Positions 34,801 to 46,105 of a stretch of 64,000 nucleotides of DNA are shown here, in pieces. Location of the stretch: assembly GCA_030141605.1 (NCBI GenBank), contig JAQGDQ010000130.1, forward strand, positions 1-64,000, written 5' to 3'. Position 1 is the first letter of the stretch, and each line of letters begins with the position of its first letter. Under the pieces are notes generated by a model that was given only the letters and a program-made list of their open reading frames with translations, made no database searches and was not told where the DNA came from. Source of the stretch: Tubiluchus corallicola (taxonomy: Eukaryota; Priapulida; Priapulimorpha; Priapulimorphida; Tubiluchidae). Both the position numbers and the translations under genes were made by a program.

Positions 34801-36404
34801 CTTGTTACAAATTCAAATAACAGTGTACTTTTTCAAGAGGTAGACGTAGTTTGCATCTGAAATGTAAAAGTTTATTAACATAACGGTTGGAAAAATGAAT
34901 AAATAGTACTTAAAATAGCTATATTTGTCATCATAATCCACATTTAAACAACGTGTATGTAACATGTTTTTTATGTATCCAAGGAAAAAATAAATTTAGT
35001 GTTCTAAAATTTTTATTCACGTATAGTACAAGATTTATAAATTGACGTGTACAGTGAAAAAAACACAATACACAATATATATAGTCGTTTAAATATACTT
35101 AACAAAATACAATTAGCAAAATACTGAAATGCGCTCAAAAATTTTGGATTAACAGTAAACGATGTTTTATGTAATCAATGAATAATTTTCAATGGCAGTT
35201 CTTATAAATACATTTTTCAAATTTTTGTCAATAAAAGTGTGAGAAATTACACAGAGTGGCATATTTTAACAGTCATTCCAATGGACTTGTAATGCAAAAG
35301 CCCATGCTTGAAATCTAGGCTTAATAATAACTTTTTCACATTTCCTTTCTTTTTTGCGAAAGTTTAGGATAAAAAAATCATAATTAGGGATCCATTCGAT
35401 CATGCATTAATTCTTGCGCTATTAAATTTATACTAAAGTGCAGTAATAAAAGGGCATCAAATTACTAAGAAGCGAAGAAGTGAATCTAAAGTGTCGACCT
35501 TCTGCTGAATCGAATTATTCCGAACCATTCGTCACGTCGCATTACCGGATCCTGGCTCAAATCAGCTTTGCCTGTCACAACTGTTAAAATCACGCCTTTG
35601 TGTTAAGCTTATTATTTTGGCCCTATTATGACAATAGGACCTGGTTGCTTAGTTAACGGTGTGCCTTATGGCGCGGAATAAGCGAGCTGCTCCTCGCCAC
35701 AAAAGAAAGGGAAACCGCAAAAGGGAGAGAAGAGGCAATTGTCGTCTCGTGCTACTACAAAGTGCTGCCCCTCTATAGATGGGTAAATAAATAAACTCAT
35801 AAACAGATCTACTATTTACTTAGGAGAAAAATATTTGCATATATTGTACTTTAATGGTATTACCATCTTAATCGCTCTCTTTGGCTCTGTAAGTACAGAT
35901 ACCATTAACAAGGGTTAAATGAACGCTTGCTTTAATAACACATATAATGCTTTAATATAAATATTACAATTAAAATAAGAAAAAAAGAGCAAAAAAGAGA
36001 ACTATTCATTCATGTAGAAAAAATGTTTTCTATTGTGAGTTGCAATTCGTAAAGTAATAATGATGATGTGTTGCAGATATGCTGCACTGAAAGACGCTGT
36101 AGAACAAAAACATTTTTGAAATTACAAATACTGCAAAGAATCATGCAAATGATGCCAGAATTTTTCCAAACGTTCCAAATATTATGAACATTTATTAGCA
36201 GACAGAGGAGTTTGTTACTAGTTTAATACAATTATTGTTCATGACAATGTTTTTGCCAGTAACTTGATTTTTAAATTTTTCTGTGTCAGCTGACAGAAAC
36301 TAGAATGGAAGCACTAATGTGCTTGAATCAGGTACATCACTTTTGTTGTAAAGTTAATGGTTTCTATAATTGGATGCGTGATAAAAATGGCGCTATTAAA
36401 AAAC
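34801..36404. other. No gene recognised
   Basis: AT-rich; a GC-balanced patch at 35490-35780 is the only compositional change and has no identifiable feature. Confidence 0.5.
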
Positions 36405-37890
36405 TTGGGAAAAAGATGGCACGGTAAAATGGCACAGGAAAAAATGGCACAAATGAAAAATAAGATAAACATGGCACATCTACTGCTTTGATGCAGAAAA
36501 ATTCAATAATAAGAAAATGATTAAAATAACTATCATGCAGCGTATAATACACACTTAATGCACTTATTGCAAGTATAAATCAGAATTTAAGCAAGAAAAC
36601 TATTTACATTTTATTAAAAACAAATGTGAAAAAATCATGTTCAAGTGCGCGTAATTTACATATAGAAAAATGACGACACCATCAACCTAAAGTCCGGGTG
36701 AATATGACACTCTGTCAACACTGTGACAGCCAATAAGTAGAAGACGAAATTCATTTTTTGTTTTATTGCTTCTTCTGCAACCGGTTAAGACAATCCTTTC
36801 ATTCTGATATAGCAAGCATGAATAGCAATTTCATTAACTTGAACGATAACGAAAAGCTGAAACTCGCAATGGGGGGGGGGGGGGGGGTTACCGGCTGCGA
36901 CATAACCAGATTAGTCGCCCATTACATTTTCAAGTGCTTTAAAAAAGGAGTAAATAGTAGGAACATGTAAATATTAATAATATTATTTATTATTTTTTCA
37001 TGATACGCTAACTGTATGTATACTAAAATTACATAGATTTGTTATTTGTTATGTGTTTTTTGGCTGTATAACTATAATGTCATAGCTTTGTTTTGTACTT
37101 TTGTATTTTGTTATTTTGTTGTATGTATGTTATTGTAATGTAATGTATATGCCAATAATAACTTCTGAATTCCATACAGTACACACGGCTTAATAGGCTC
37201 ACTTTCGGATAAAGTGTTTCATAGTCGGTTAAACGTTCTGTGCAAGGAAAAGATTAAAAAGGAAACCGCTGTTCAAGCGATTAAGCATTTGCTGCAGGAC
37301 CAGTAGTTGCGGCAGTGGCTAAGAGATTCAAAGCAAAATCGCTACGTTAGCATATTACTGATTGCTAGAAAAATACACTGTTTGCTAATTAACTAATTCC
37401 AGTGTTCGGCGTAATGAATTTATCTAGAGTGGTCTTCAAAGTACACAAATAGTCGATAATTTATTTGAGCAATACAATTCAGTATATTGGTATTTATACA
37501 ATGACAATACAAGCGATACATCAAAGAAAATATTGGCTATATACATGTTAGTATTTGTAGTTACAGTAGGACTCGGTTACTTATTCTTTAGCCATTTTCA
37601 TCAGGCTTTATTGTTTTTTAATGAGCGTGAAGCTTTCACTACATTTTAAGTCTTTTGCATTAAATTTTACATGTGATGTTGAGATAGTTCTATTCTTTGT
37701 AACGAAACACGTCTACCCTGAATATATCGTGTTGCATTACAGTATAATAATTATTAATAAAGAAAAAATATTAAAATTTGCTTGCTTCTGTTTCTAATAT
37801 CTTACTAATTTACTTTAAATAAGCCATTCTTTCATACTTTTCCATTTGTGCCATTTTTTCCTGTGGCATTTTTACCATGCAATTTTTACT
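36405..37890. mobile_element. Candidate nonautonomous DNA transposon with ATGGCAC-repeat termini
   Basis: The left end (36409-36475) carries four spaced ATGGCAC words, including GGTAAAATGGCACAGG and AAAAAATGGCACAAATG. The right end (37823-37889) has the same series in reverse complement. The inner ~35 bases match almost perfectly and similarity decays outward. The 1.35-kb interior has no transposase; it holds a 17-base G run (36871-36887) and a 70-codon frame without a known domain. The superfamily is not identified and no clear target-site duplication is visible. Confidence 0.65.
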
Positions 37891-38935
37891 TATATTCGTC
37901 AGTTTGTCAGTCATAGCATTTCGTAAAAAATACGCATTCCTAAGGCAGATTCAGTGATGCAATAGACTGAAACTAACCACAACAATCACATAACAATGTA
38001 CAGGGCATATCCATACGGGTAAATTGAGGGCCGTATTAGGAAAGTGAAAAATCTGGCTTCGTTTTGTTGTCTGCGTAACGGTCCGTAGTATCTTCATGCA
38101 AAATACTTATCCTAAGAGGAAAATATAGCTTATAACAACTTTCAAGAATAAATTTGACAACTGTACATGCCCATGCTTTAGGAACCATATGCACTTTGAA
38201 CTGGATCTCAAAATAGTCTTACTTCTTATCCAGATAGTAGGCCTGTTCCTAGACTTTGGTTTGAGGATGAATAAGATGAATATTAATTCGTGCAATTAAG
38301 TCAAAAGTGCAATGGAAGCATGATGACTTTCTTTAAAAAAGCTTGAAATTTGTGTGGTTTGAATGATATTTCTTCATTTCAACACACCGGGCAATTTTCT
38401 TGCTCATTTCCCTAGAAATACTCTCGTCTGAACTTAGCTTGTGCGCATGCGTACAGCGCCATGCTGGCTGTCCCCAGATGTGATATTCAAATGACGTGAA
38501 TAAACCTAACGAAATGATTAGAGAGCAAACCGAATTCCGGGTATTGTTCGACAATCTAATCCGGATCATTGCGTCAATCTAAGACGAGAGAGAAGCTGAG
38601 ACAGCAAGATAAATTCTGTCAACTCACTGATTAAAACAGGGATGGATGCACACTGTAGGCGCTGGTTTCACGTATATGCAAAGCATGCTGGACATAGCAC
38701 AACATTCTTAATTGAATTAAATTAGTTTTTATTTTTCCGTGTTTTTAAATAAACCTCACATAATTCTGCAATTTATTTGCCATTATGAGGCTAAAATTTT
38801 CTTTTCCTTCCTAATCATTTTAATGTTTTCTAATTTAGATAATACAGAATTTATAGTTATAATTATTTAGCATTATTTTTAACACATAATGAAAGCGGTC
38901 TGTAAAGTTAGTGTAGCTTACAACAAGTTTTATTA
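37891..38935. other. No gene recognised
   Basis: AT-rich; a less AT-rich patch at 38390-38600 contains GCGCATGCGTAC but no feature can be named. Confidence 0.5.
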
Positions 38936-39016
38936 TAACGATGACAACAACGATAATGATGATGATGATGACGACGACGATGATGATGATCATGGCGATA
39001 GTGATGATGATGACGG

Positions 39017-39062
<46 letters not shown>

Positions 39063-39112
39063 AATGATGAGTGATGATGAGTGATGATGATGATGATGAT
39101 TATGATTATGGC
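38936..39112. repeat. (GAT)n / (GAC)n compound microsatellite
   Basis: GATGATGAT with scattered GAC units over about 175 bp; it yields poly-Asp and poly-Ile frames that are not genes. Confidence 0.95.
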
Positions 39113-39276
39113 GATAATACTCAAAATAATTTATAAATTTTAAAAAATCAGTTTTAGTATTAATAACATTCACACTGTTTAGTGTAAAACCGAATAATCC
39201 AGAGATGTTTAGTCCAAGGATTTGCGTATCAAAGTTGCAGGTTTTAATCACGTGAAATATAAGGCAGCCATAATAT

Positions 39277-39290
39277 GCGCCATCTGGTGT
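39277..39290 (-). promoter_or_regulatory. CTCF-like site
   Basis: The minus strand reads ACACCAGATGGCGC, 13 of 14 positions of the CTCF core consensus CCASYAGRKGGCRS. It is 5 kb upstream of the bHLH gene. CTCF is conserved across bilaterians; occupancy is inference. Confidence 0.4.
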
Positions 39291-39299
39291 TAACAAACC

Positions 39300-40519
39300 G
39301 CTCACAAATTTCTTCAACATTGAACAGAAGGCGCTAGAAAAGAGGAACTATTTGAGCAGAGAAATTACAAATACGAGAAAGAACAATAACAGCTTTGTTA
39401 CTGGCGTGGGGAGGAGGAGAGGGAAGCTGCGTTTATTAAAGACCAATAGAAGCTCAAGCAGAAAAGGGCAGGTTGAATTAAGATAATTATATAAAACCAG
39501 AAGCGGCCTGGCTGCATTGTACAGTGCAACCGAACGCCTTTTCTCTATTTTTAGAATTTCACAAGGTGCCACCATGAAAAATTAATATAAAAACACAATG
39601 TTCGTTCTTCAAAATTTTGTTTTTTCATGACATTGATTTTTTGAAAAAAGAATCGACAAATCGGCATATAATTTTATTTCCAGAAAGGTTATAATGTTAT
39701 GACTGTTTTTTTATTCAAATGTGCTGAGTAGGCTTGCTTAAATGGGTAAAATGGACTTCTAATTCTATACTGATTAGGTCTTGCTGAAAATTGTTACTGA
39801 AAATTTTCAACAAGCACAAAAAATATTTTTCAAAACAACTACATTAAACTTTCATTGCGCCCTTTGTTTTCGTTAGGAATTGAAAGGATACTAGATTAGT
39901 TTTCGGATTATCGTTATAATGTTATGAAGAATGTCATAATAATTAATGTTTTATTTAAATCAATAGTTTTTCGCTTAAACTGGATGAAACTCTCTTTATT
40001 CCAGACTACAATGTCTTAAAAACACAGAAAAAATCGTACTGTAGACCGCAATGCTTCAAACGCACAGTAAAATGCGTACGCACGCATGCGTAATTGCGTA
40101 CAGAAGACACTAAGCGACTTTTTGGCACATTCTGGTAGCACAGATCATTTTAGTTTAGTCACCACATGACATCACAGTGGTCTCTGTTACTGAAAATTCT
40201 GCACCGCGTTTCAGTCGGTGATTAAATTTGCCTGCTATAGAATCATTAGAGACTGCATGCGCTCATTCATTTAATAATGCTCATTATTGTACACGTTGCT
40301 AATTATCTTCAATTCATAGATATAAAGCATTTTAGAAGTGAATAATAATAATTATGAAGATAGACAAGGAAAGTTGATTGTTGAATGCAAAACTGGTTAT
40401 TTGGTTCTTATTGTTATTGGTCTTATAATAATAGTTGAATGTCAACCTATAAGAGTCGTTCAAGCTGTGACAGTTTGAACTCTTGGAAGCATATTATCGA
40501 AACTTGGAATTTGAATAAG
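39300..40519. other. No gene recognised
   Basis: AT-rich, with a GTACGCACGCATGCGTAATTG patch near 40075 that is a small imperfect palindrome. Nothing else. Confidence 0.5.
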
Positions 40520-40544
40520 GCACATCCATGACTGACCAACCCTG

Positions 40545-40892
40545 GCCAGCTTGCACATTCGTTGCTGACACATCACTGGTTGGCACATCTGTGTTGGATA
40601 CATCCTGGCTGACACAGCACCGGCTGACACATCTCTGGTTGGCAGATGTTTGGTTGACACATCCCTGGTTGGCACATCTCTCGTTGGCACATCTCTGGCT
40701 GACACATACCTGGTTGGCAAATCCCTGGCTTACACATTTGTGGCTGACGCATTCCTGGCTGACATATTCCTGACTGGCATAACCCCTGTTATTTGAGTCA
40801 TCCCTGGCTGACGCATCACTGTCTAATACATCCCTGGCTGACACATCACTGTCTGGTACATCCGTGTCTGATACATCCCTGGGTAATTCATC
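40545..40892. repeat. 15-bp minisatellite, about 23 diverged copies
   Basis: The unit is close to TGGCTGACACATCCC, repeated with frequent substitutions (TGGTTGGCACATCTC and similar). Because 15 is a multiple of 3 the array stays open in several frames, giving WLTHL-type repeats forward and CVSQ / RDVPT-type repeats in reverse. The mixture of variants argues for an old array rather than a gene. Confidence 0.85.
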
Positions 40893-41796
40893 GCAGATTA
40901 TTTTTCTTCGACTATGTCGTCCAGCAAAAACTGCGTGTCAAGATTATAGAACCTTTATCGCCCAATTCTTGTTGTTCAAAAAAAGAGAAAACTTAGGCAG
41001 CCTTCTAACCAGCATCCACCATACCATCCAGCTTCGATAAACTTTCTCGATTTCCGCACTTCCTTGTGTCGCAGATGACCATATTTTTTCAAGGAAACAC
41101 TACTAACGCTGGTACGTTAGTTAGAAAGCAAGAAAGCTGTCAATGCCTTTGCGTGTTTTTAAGCATTTTATTGGTTTTTGTTTGTATTTTAATAGTAATT
41201 TGTTGTCTGACCCTGTTCTCTTCCAACGTTGATAACCATTATGGTAAATCTTAACAATTGTTTGCGCCATAACAGAATGTTCACTGCTAGAAATGGCTTT
41301 TTCGTGTATTATCCTGATTTTTTAAACACATGATTAGAATATGAAAGAGTTCTCCTGAGACTTGCCATCTTAACATAAGAAAACGTTATATGCCCTTATA
41401 GTCTCAAAATAATAATTTTTATTTCTTACAGAGGTTTTCGACCTTGCAGGCCTCATCAGCTGCATAGACTGTGTTGCTAATGTGAAAGTGGTGAAGTGAT
41501 TAGAATCTTAATTTGGATTGTAAAACAGCTCTTTTAAAAGAGTTCCGCTCTTTTTACGGAAATAAGGTGTGTTTTCACCCCGATAAGAGCAAAAATCTCA
41601 GCCAAACGCTTTGAATTTCTGCAGCACTTTGCGAAATATTTTTATTGACAGTTGGACTGATTATAGCAGTAAGTATTACAGTAAGCAAGTTGTGTGACGC
41701 GTGCAGTTAAATTAAGCAAAAAGTTTAATAATTTATTTTATGTATTGAGCCAAATTACAGAGAGAACGTACACAATTTACTTTCATTGGCAGTAAT

Positions 41797-41798
<2 letters not shown>
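40893..41798. other. No gene recognised
   Basis: AT-rich. The 62-codon frame at 41066-41254 includes a hydrophobic stretch but has no homology I can name. Confidence 0.5.
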
Positions 41799-41836
<38 letters not shown>

Positions 41837-41837
41837 A
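41799..41837. repeat. (GAT)n microsatellite
   Basis: A TGATGATGATG run, with degenerate GATAACGATGACAATG continuing to about 41860. Confidence 0.9.
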
Positions 41838-41860
41838 ACGATGACAATGACGATGATAAA

Positions 41861-42436
41861 TAAGTAACATTGTTAAGTTTTTTCATCTTTCGCTTTTCAC
41901 AGAAACATTCGTCTGCAGGCATTAGCCATTATTGTCTATTCCATAGAAACATTCGCCTGTAGGCATTTGCGCATCGCAGAAGCCCATTAAACGTGCAAGA
42001 GTCGATAAGAAAGCCGTCAAGCCGGGGAGAAGAAAATCCATTCTTTATGCAGAGCTGATTAATTGTTCTAGGCATTCTTTTCCTCATGCCGCTTGCTGTA
42101 GCGCCAGTCAAAATGCAATCATTTATCTCTAAATACAAATAAATCAATAAATGCGAATCAGTAGATTCTAGAATGTCTAGCTTAATAGTGACGTTTTAGT
42201 TCCGAATAGAAAGTAGGTTGTCATGCTTCAACACTATGGTATTGAAAAGAGTTTTTGAACGAAGTAAACAATATTGCCCTACAAATTCTTCTCTTGATAG
42301 GACAAAATTCCAGAAAATGTACAAAAAACTGGGATTTTAAAATGTATCACCGCTAATTGTTTTACCAGCATAATATCTGAATTTGTGATCATTTAGCGAA
42401 GAATTATGTCGGTGATAATTACATTTTTTCACAACC
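41861..42436. other. No gene recognised
   Basis: Contains a local near-repeat (ACATTCGYCTGYAGGCAT at about 41906 and 41948); no gene. Confidence 0.5.
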
Positions 42437-42508
42437 TTTTTATGTAGGTTTAGTTTACATTTCAAGCTCTATATATACATATGTACATATATATATATAT
42501 ATAGAGCT

Positions 42509-42562
<54 letters not shown>

Positions 42563-42596
42563 AGAGCTTGAAATGTAAACTAAACCTACATAAAAA
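42437..42596. repeat. Perfect 36-bp inverted repeat around a (TA)n core
   Basis: 42437-42472 and 42561-42596 are exact reverse complements (outer end TTTTTATGTAGG, inner end CAAGCTCTAT). The 88-bp centre is TATA repeats with one further ATAGAGCTTG. A foldback or MITE-like structure. Confidence 0.95.
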
Positions 42597-42603
42597 TGTT
42601 ATT

Positions 42604-42665
42604 AAAAATGACACGAGCTGCAATGTTTATACTTAATTAGAAACATTGCAATTCGTGTCATTTAT
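42604..42665. repeat. Second hairpin, 23-bp arms
   Basis: 42606-42628 pairs with 42641-42663 at 21 of 23 positions (outer AAATGACACGA, inner GCAATGTTT) around a 12-base loop. It abuts the larger hairpin within ten bases. Confidence 0.9.
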
Positions 42666-42689
42666 TAAACTAGAAGCTAACTTTAAATT

Positions 42690-42932
42690 GATATTATTGT
42701 CACCGCCATCGTCATCATAATCATCATCATAATCATTATCATCATCGTCGTCGTCTTTATCATCTTAATCATTGTCATCATCGTCATCGTCATTGTTGTT
42801 ATCATTATCATCATCATCTTTTTCATCATCATCATCAGCGTTATTGTCATTGTCATCGTCATCGTCATTTTCTTCATCATCATCATCAGCGTTATCATCA
42901 TTGTCATCGTCATCATCATCATCATCATCCTT
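42690..42932. repeat. (ATC)n compound microsatellite
   Basis: ATCATC and GTCATC units over about 240 bp with nested longer repeats (TCATCATCATCAGCGTTAT occurs twice); Met/Thr frames on the minus strand are artefacts. Confidence 0.93.
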
Positions 42933-43321
42933 TCTATAACAACTGGGGGCTGGAGCCGGAACATGTTTTCTTACTGAATAATCATGCCACTTTTACATTG
43001 TTTCGTCTTTCTTTTCAAAAATTTGATACACTTTTTCTCTTCATGTTTTTACCACACTTTTCTCCAGTTCACCCCCGGGGCTTACGTTATTTCCACATTT
43101 CCTGCTATTCGTTTCCGCTCGTTGGCAGCAGCTCTCAGTGGAAAGCCATTATGAATTCTTCTTCTGCATGAACTTTTCCTGATTTGATTTACTTTTCAAA
43201 TAGTTGAAAACCTCAATCAAAGACGCACCGCCAAGCGTAAGCTTTTTGAAGTTAGCGTAAAGAAACGTGTGAAATCCACATGAAGGCATTTACAGTAAAA
43301 AGCGTGAATTAATTATTTACC
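42933..43321. other. No gene recognised
   Basis: Mixed-composition unique DNA (CCCGGGGCTTACG near 43075). No coding signal; a regulatory role cannot be judged from one genome. Confidence 0.4.
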
Positions 43322-43420
43322 TAGAAAAGAAAGAAAGGAAAAAACAGGAAGAAGGAAATGAAGAGAGGAAGAACATGAAATGAAGGGAGAAGGAGAAAGA
43401 GAGAACGAGAAAAAGTAAAC
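43322..43420 (+). repeat. Polypurine tract
   Basis: About 100 bp almost entirely A and G on the + strand (AGAAAGAAAGGAAAAAACAGG and similar), with few pyrimidine interruptions. Confidence 0.8.
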
Positions 43421-45341
43421 AAATTTGGTGTTGCGAAATAAGACAAATTCATTTAAAAAACAAAAGATGAGAGACTAGAGAAAAATTTTCTTAATTGCCT
43501 TTGAAGTCACATAACATATAATAGCTGAAATAGTTTCTACACAAAACAGTAAATTTTACAGTTCACAGTAGAGCAATATAATCTTATATAATAGTATACT
43601 TTCATTTTTGCAAAATTTACTTTATAAATAATCAAATAGTATTCCACAAAAGCTTCAATGAGGATGAGTTCTATAATGAAACCAAACGTTTATATTGAAA
43701 TCGAAACAAATTTTACAATTTATTTAAGAGTAAGAAATCAAAACAACTACAGACTTGTTAAGACAATGCACGTTATCTATACATCAGACATAGCGATATC
43801 ATACCAGTCTTTATGGTGTAATTTGTAATGGTTCCTCTAACAATGAGATCTCAGTAAATTTGTTTCTCGAGTAATCTGTAATAATTTTCAAATATTAGAG
43901 TTTGGTTTTGGATTTTATAATTTTCAATGTCTCCAGTACAAGACGTAACAGATATCTCTAGTATAGGTTATGCGGTAGATATATAGGTACTCTACAGTCA
44001 ACAGATCTGTCAGCGACATCTGTTGTAAATATTATTGACAATTTGTGTTAAAAATTCTCTTCTATAGATGGCGCCGTAACATCAAAATGTGCAAAATCAC
44101 AAGAATGGGTGCAGAACCTTCTATGAGTTCATCAATTATCCATCATTTCAGAAAAGAAAATTTGATTTATTGACACATGACATATAAAATGTTTATTTGA
44201 TATGCAAAGTTTAGTTCATATTATTCCTCTTCAGAAACTTTTAATGATATAGTTCACATGCAAAATGGGTCTAGATAATTAAATTTTTAATTTTTCAATC
44301 TTTTCTTTATGAATTTTAACCTTATGACTGTTATTAGTCTTATTTTCTGATACTCACTAACAATTTAAAATTCCCAATTCATTTGGATTTTAATTAAAAA
44401 TTCATTTAATTTAACGTATGATATTTACGCGTAATTTGTTTAATTTTATTTATTTGAAATTATCTATTTAACGCACGTTTCATGCATTAGCCACCAGGAA
44501 CTATTGTACTGTAGGCAATTTTGATGAACATCCATATAAAAAATATAATTTTTAGTACATTCTCTTCTATTCCGTAGAGTATTCTCTCTAATCATTATGA
44601 TAAACATCAGTTCCACGTTAGTTAGCGATTTGGCATATCGCGCAATAATTTTAATAGCAGCAAATGTATTTTTCTGGTTATAATTTATGACAGTTTCAGT
44701 AATATCGTGTCATTAAAGTATCAGCGTGTGTGTCTTTTGTGTGTGTATGTGTACTTGTAATTAAGTTAAAGCTTTGCCTGCAACTAGAAGCCACATATTT
44801 AGATATATATTTTAAAATAATAGTTTAATAATAATTATCATCATTTCGGCAATTTAGAAATTAAATTTATTTTATTATAAAAAATAATCTAATGAATTAA
44901 GAGTCACTCTAGTAAACTAACACTTACAAATGCTGACTTAGCTGCTGAGCTGTTTTAGTATTAAATTAAGTTCAATGTGTTTAAAGCGGTTGTGAGGTCT
45001 ATAGTGGCTAATGTGTAAGGTTTGTAGGCAAAATGTATATATCTACTTCAGTCCAGGTCCAGGTCAGATTTTTTTACATTTTAATCAACAATAACATTGC
45101 TATCAACCATGTAAAAAAAACACATCCTTTATTGAAACATTTCGAGCGAACTTCACTCTTCATCAATCCGCTACCTATAAAGCAAAAATAAGTTCACGCT
45201 GCAATCCACACTGCATTTTTATAATCCTTTCTTCCGGTCAAGTTTCGTTTCGGAAATTCAATAACGAAGATTCATCGCATCATAAGCTAATGTACGATAA
45301 TACATAATTACAATGTCATTTCTACATTATTTCAAAGCTTA
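43421..45341. other. No gene recognised
   Basis: About 1.9 kb of strongly AT-rich DNA. The only site worth naming is TCTATAGATGGCGC at 44061-44074, a weaker CTCF-like match (11 of 14). Confidence 0.5.
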
Positions 45342-45760
45342 GCCCTGTAAAGGGTCAGTTTTTTCGTCAAACTTGTTAGTCGGTTTTAGTTTGACCAACT
45401 AGTTTAATCGTGTAAACAGCGAAACTGACAAACTTTTAGTTTGACAAACCAAGTTTGATGGTATCAAACACAAAAACTGACAAGTCATACGCAACAACCA
45501 ATAGCGTCGCGCGCTCGTTACATCATACCGATTGTTTATTATCTATCAGCAAGTTGTATAGATATGTATATGACAAACAGCATTGTTGGCTGTTAGCTGA
45601 TACTGGAACCTGGAGGCTAGAAACAGTGTTGGTGCCACAATTTCACTGACACCCCTTGGTGAATAGTTATTACTAGAGTTTGATGCTGTCTAAGCATGCG
45701 CCAGTTTCTATTTGTCAGTTTTAGTTTGACAGTTTAAAAACTGATCGTGCAAACGGACTG
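45342..45760. mobile_element. Candidate MITE, 419 bp, flanked by TA
   Basis: The ends share TCAGTTTTT followed by GTCAAAC in inverted orientation (left GGGTCAGTTTTTTCGTCAAAC; right, as reverse complement, GATCAGTTTTTAAACTGTCAA). AGTTTGAC words recur inside. A TA dinucleotide flanks both ends, as for Tc1/mariner-type insertions. The outermost ends match poorly, so the borders are tentative. Confidence 0.45.
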
Positions 45761-45854
45761 TAAGTTTCGTGCATAATACAGCAAACGCCACAGAATTCTC
45801 TACATGCGTTATGAAGACACTACATTACAAAAACGGCCGATAATGACAACTTGG

Positions 45855-46105
45855 GCTTCTGAGTCTTTTCTGAACGCCCCGAATCGGAAAACAAACTATT
45901 AATGAGATGATACTTGATCAAAACGCTCCGTTTGACACATAAATGACCGATTTCACGCGTTAATCACGATGCTAGGAGACAAGATATATGATCTGATTCC
46001 CTAACGCCGTAGTTATTGGGAGAAACCATGGCATTTATATATCAAACGAAGTGCTGCGGATCTAGTGTCGTTTCATCGGTAGCTTATTTTTTATTCTTGG
46101 CGTCT
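45855..46105. repeat. Inverted pair of the 1.9-kb dispersed motif (copies B and C)
   Basis: Copy B (about 45885-45965, +) and copy C (about 46025-46105, -) are diverged versions of the motif at 1846-1917. All three share an ordered AAAA(T/C)AA, ATGA/ATGG, ACGACACTAGATC-like and CGTTTGAYAYATA series. The two face each other around a ~60-bp centre, so the unit is an imperfect palindrome and perhaps a complete small element of which 1.9 kb is one half. Confidence 0.6.

Noticed and set aside
35735-35780. Possible CTCF site (CTGCCCCTCTATAG)
   Set aside because: Spacing differs from the consensus by one base; too weak to list.
38889-39320. Poly-Asp and poly-Ile/His reading frames
   Set aside because: Both are translations of a (GAT)n array on opposite strands.
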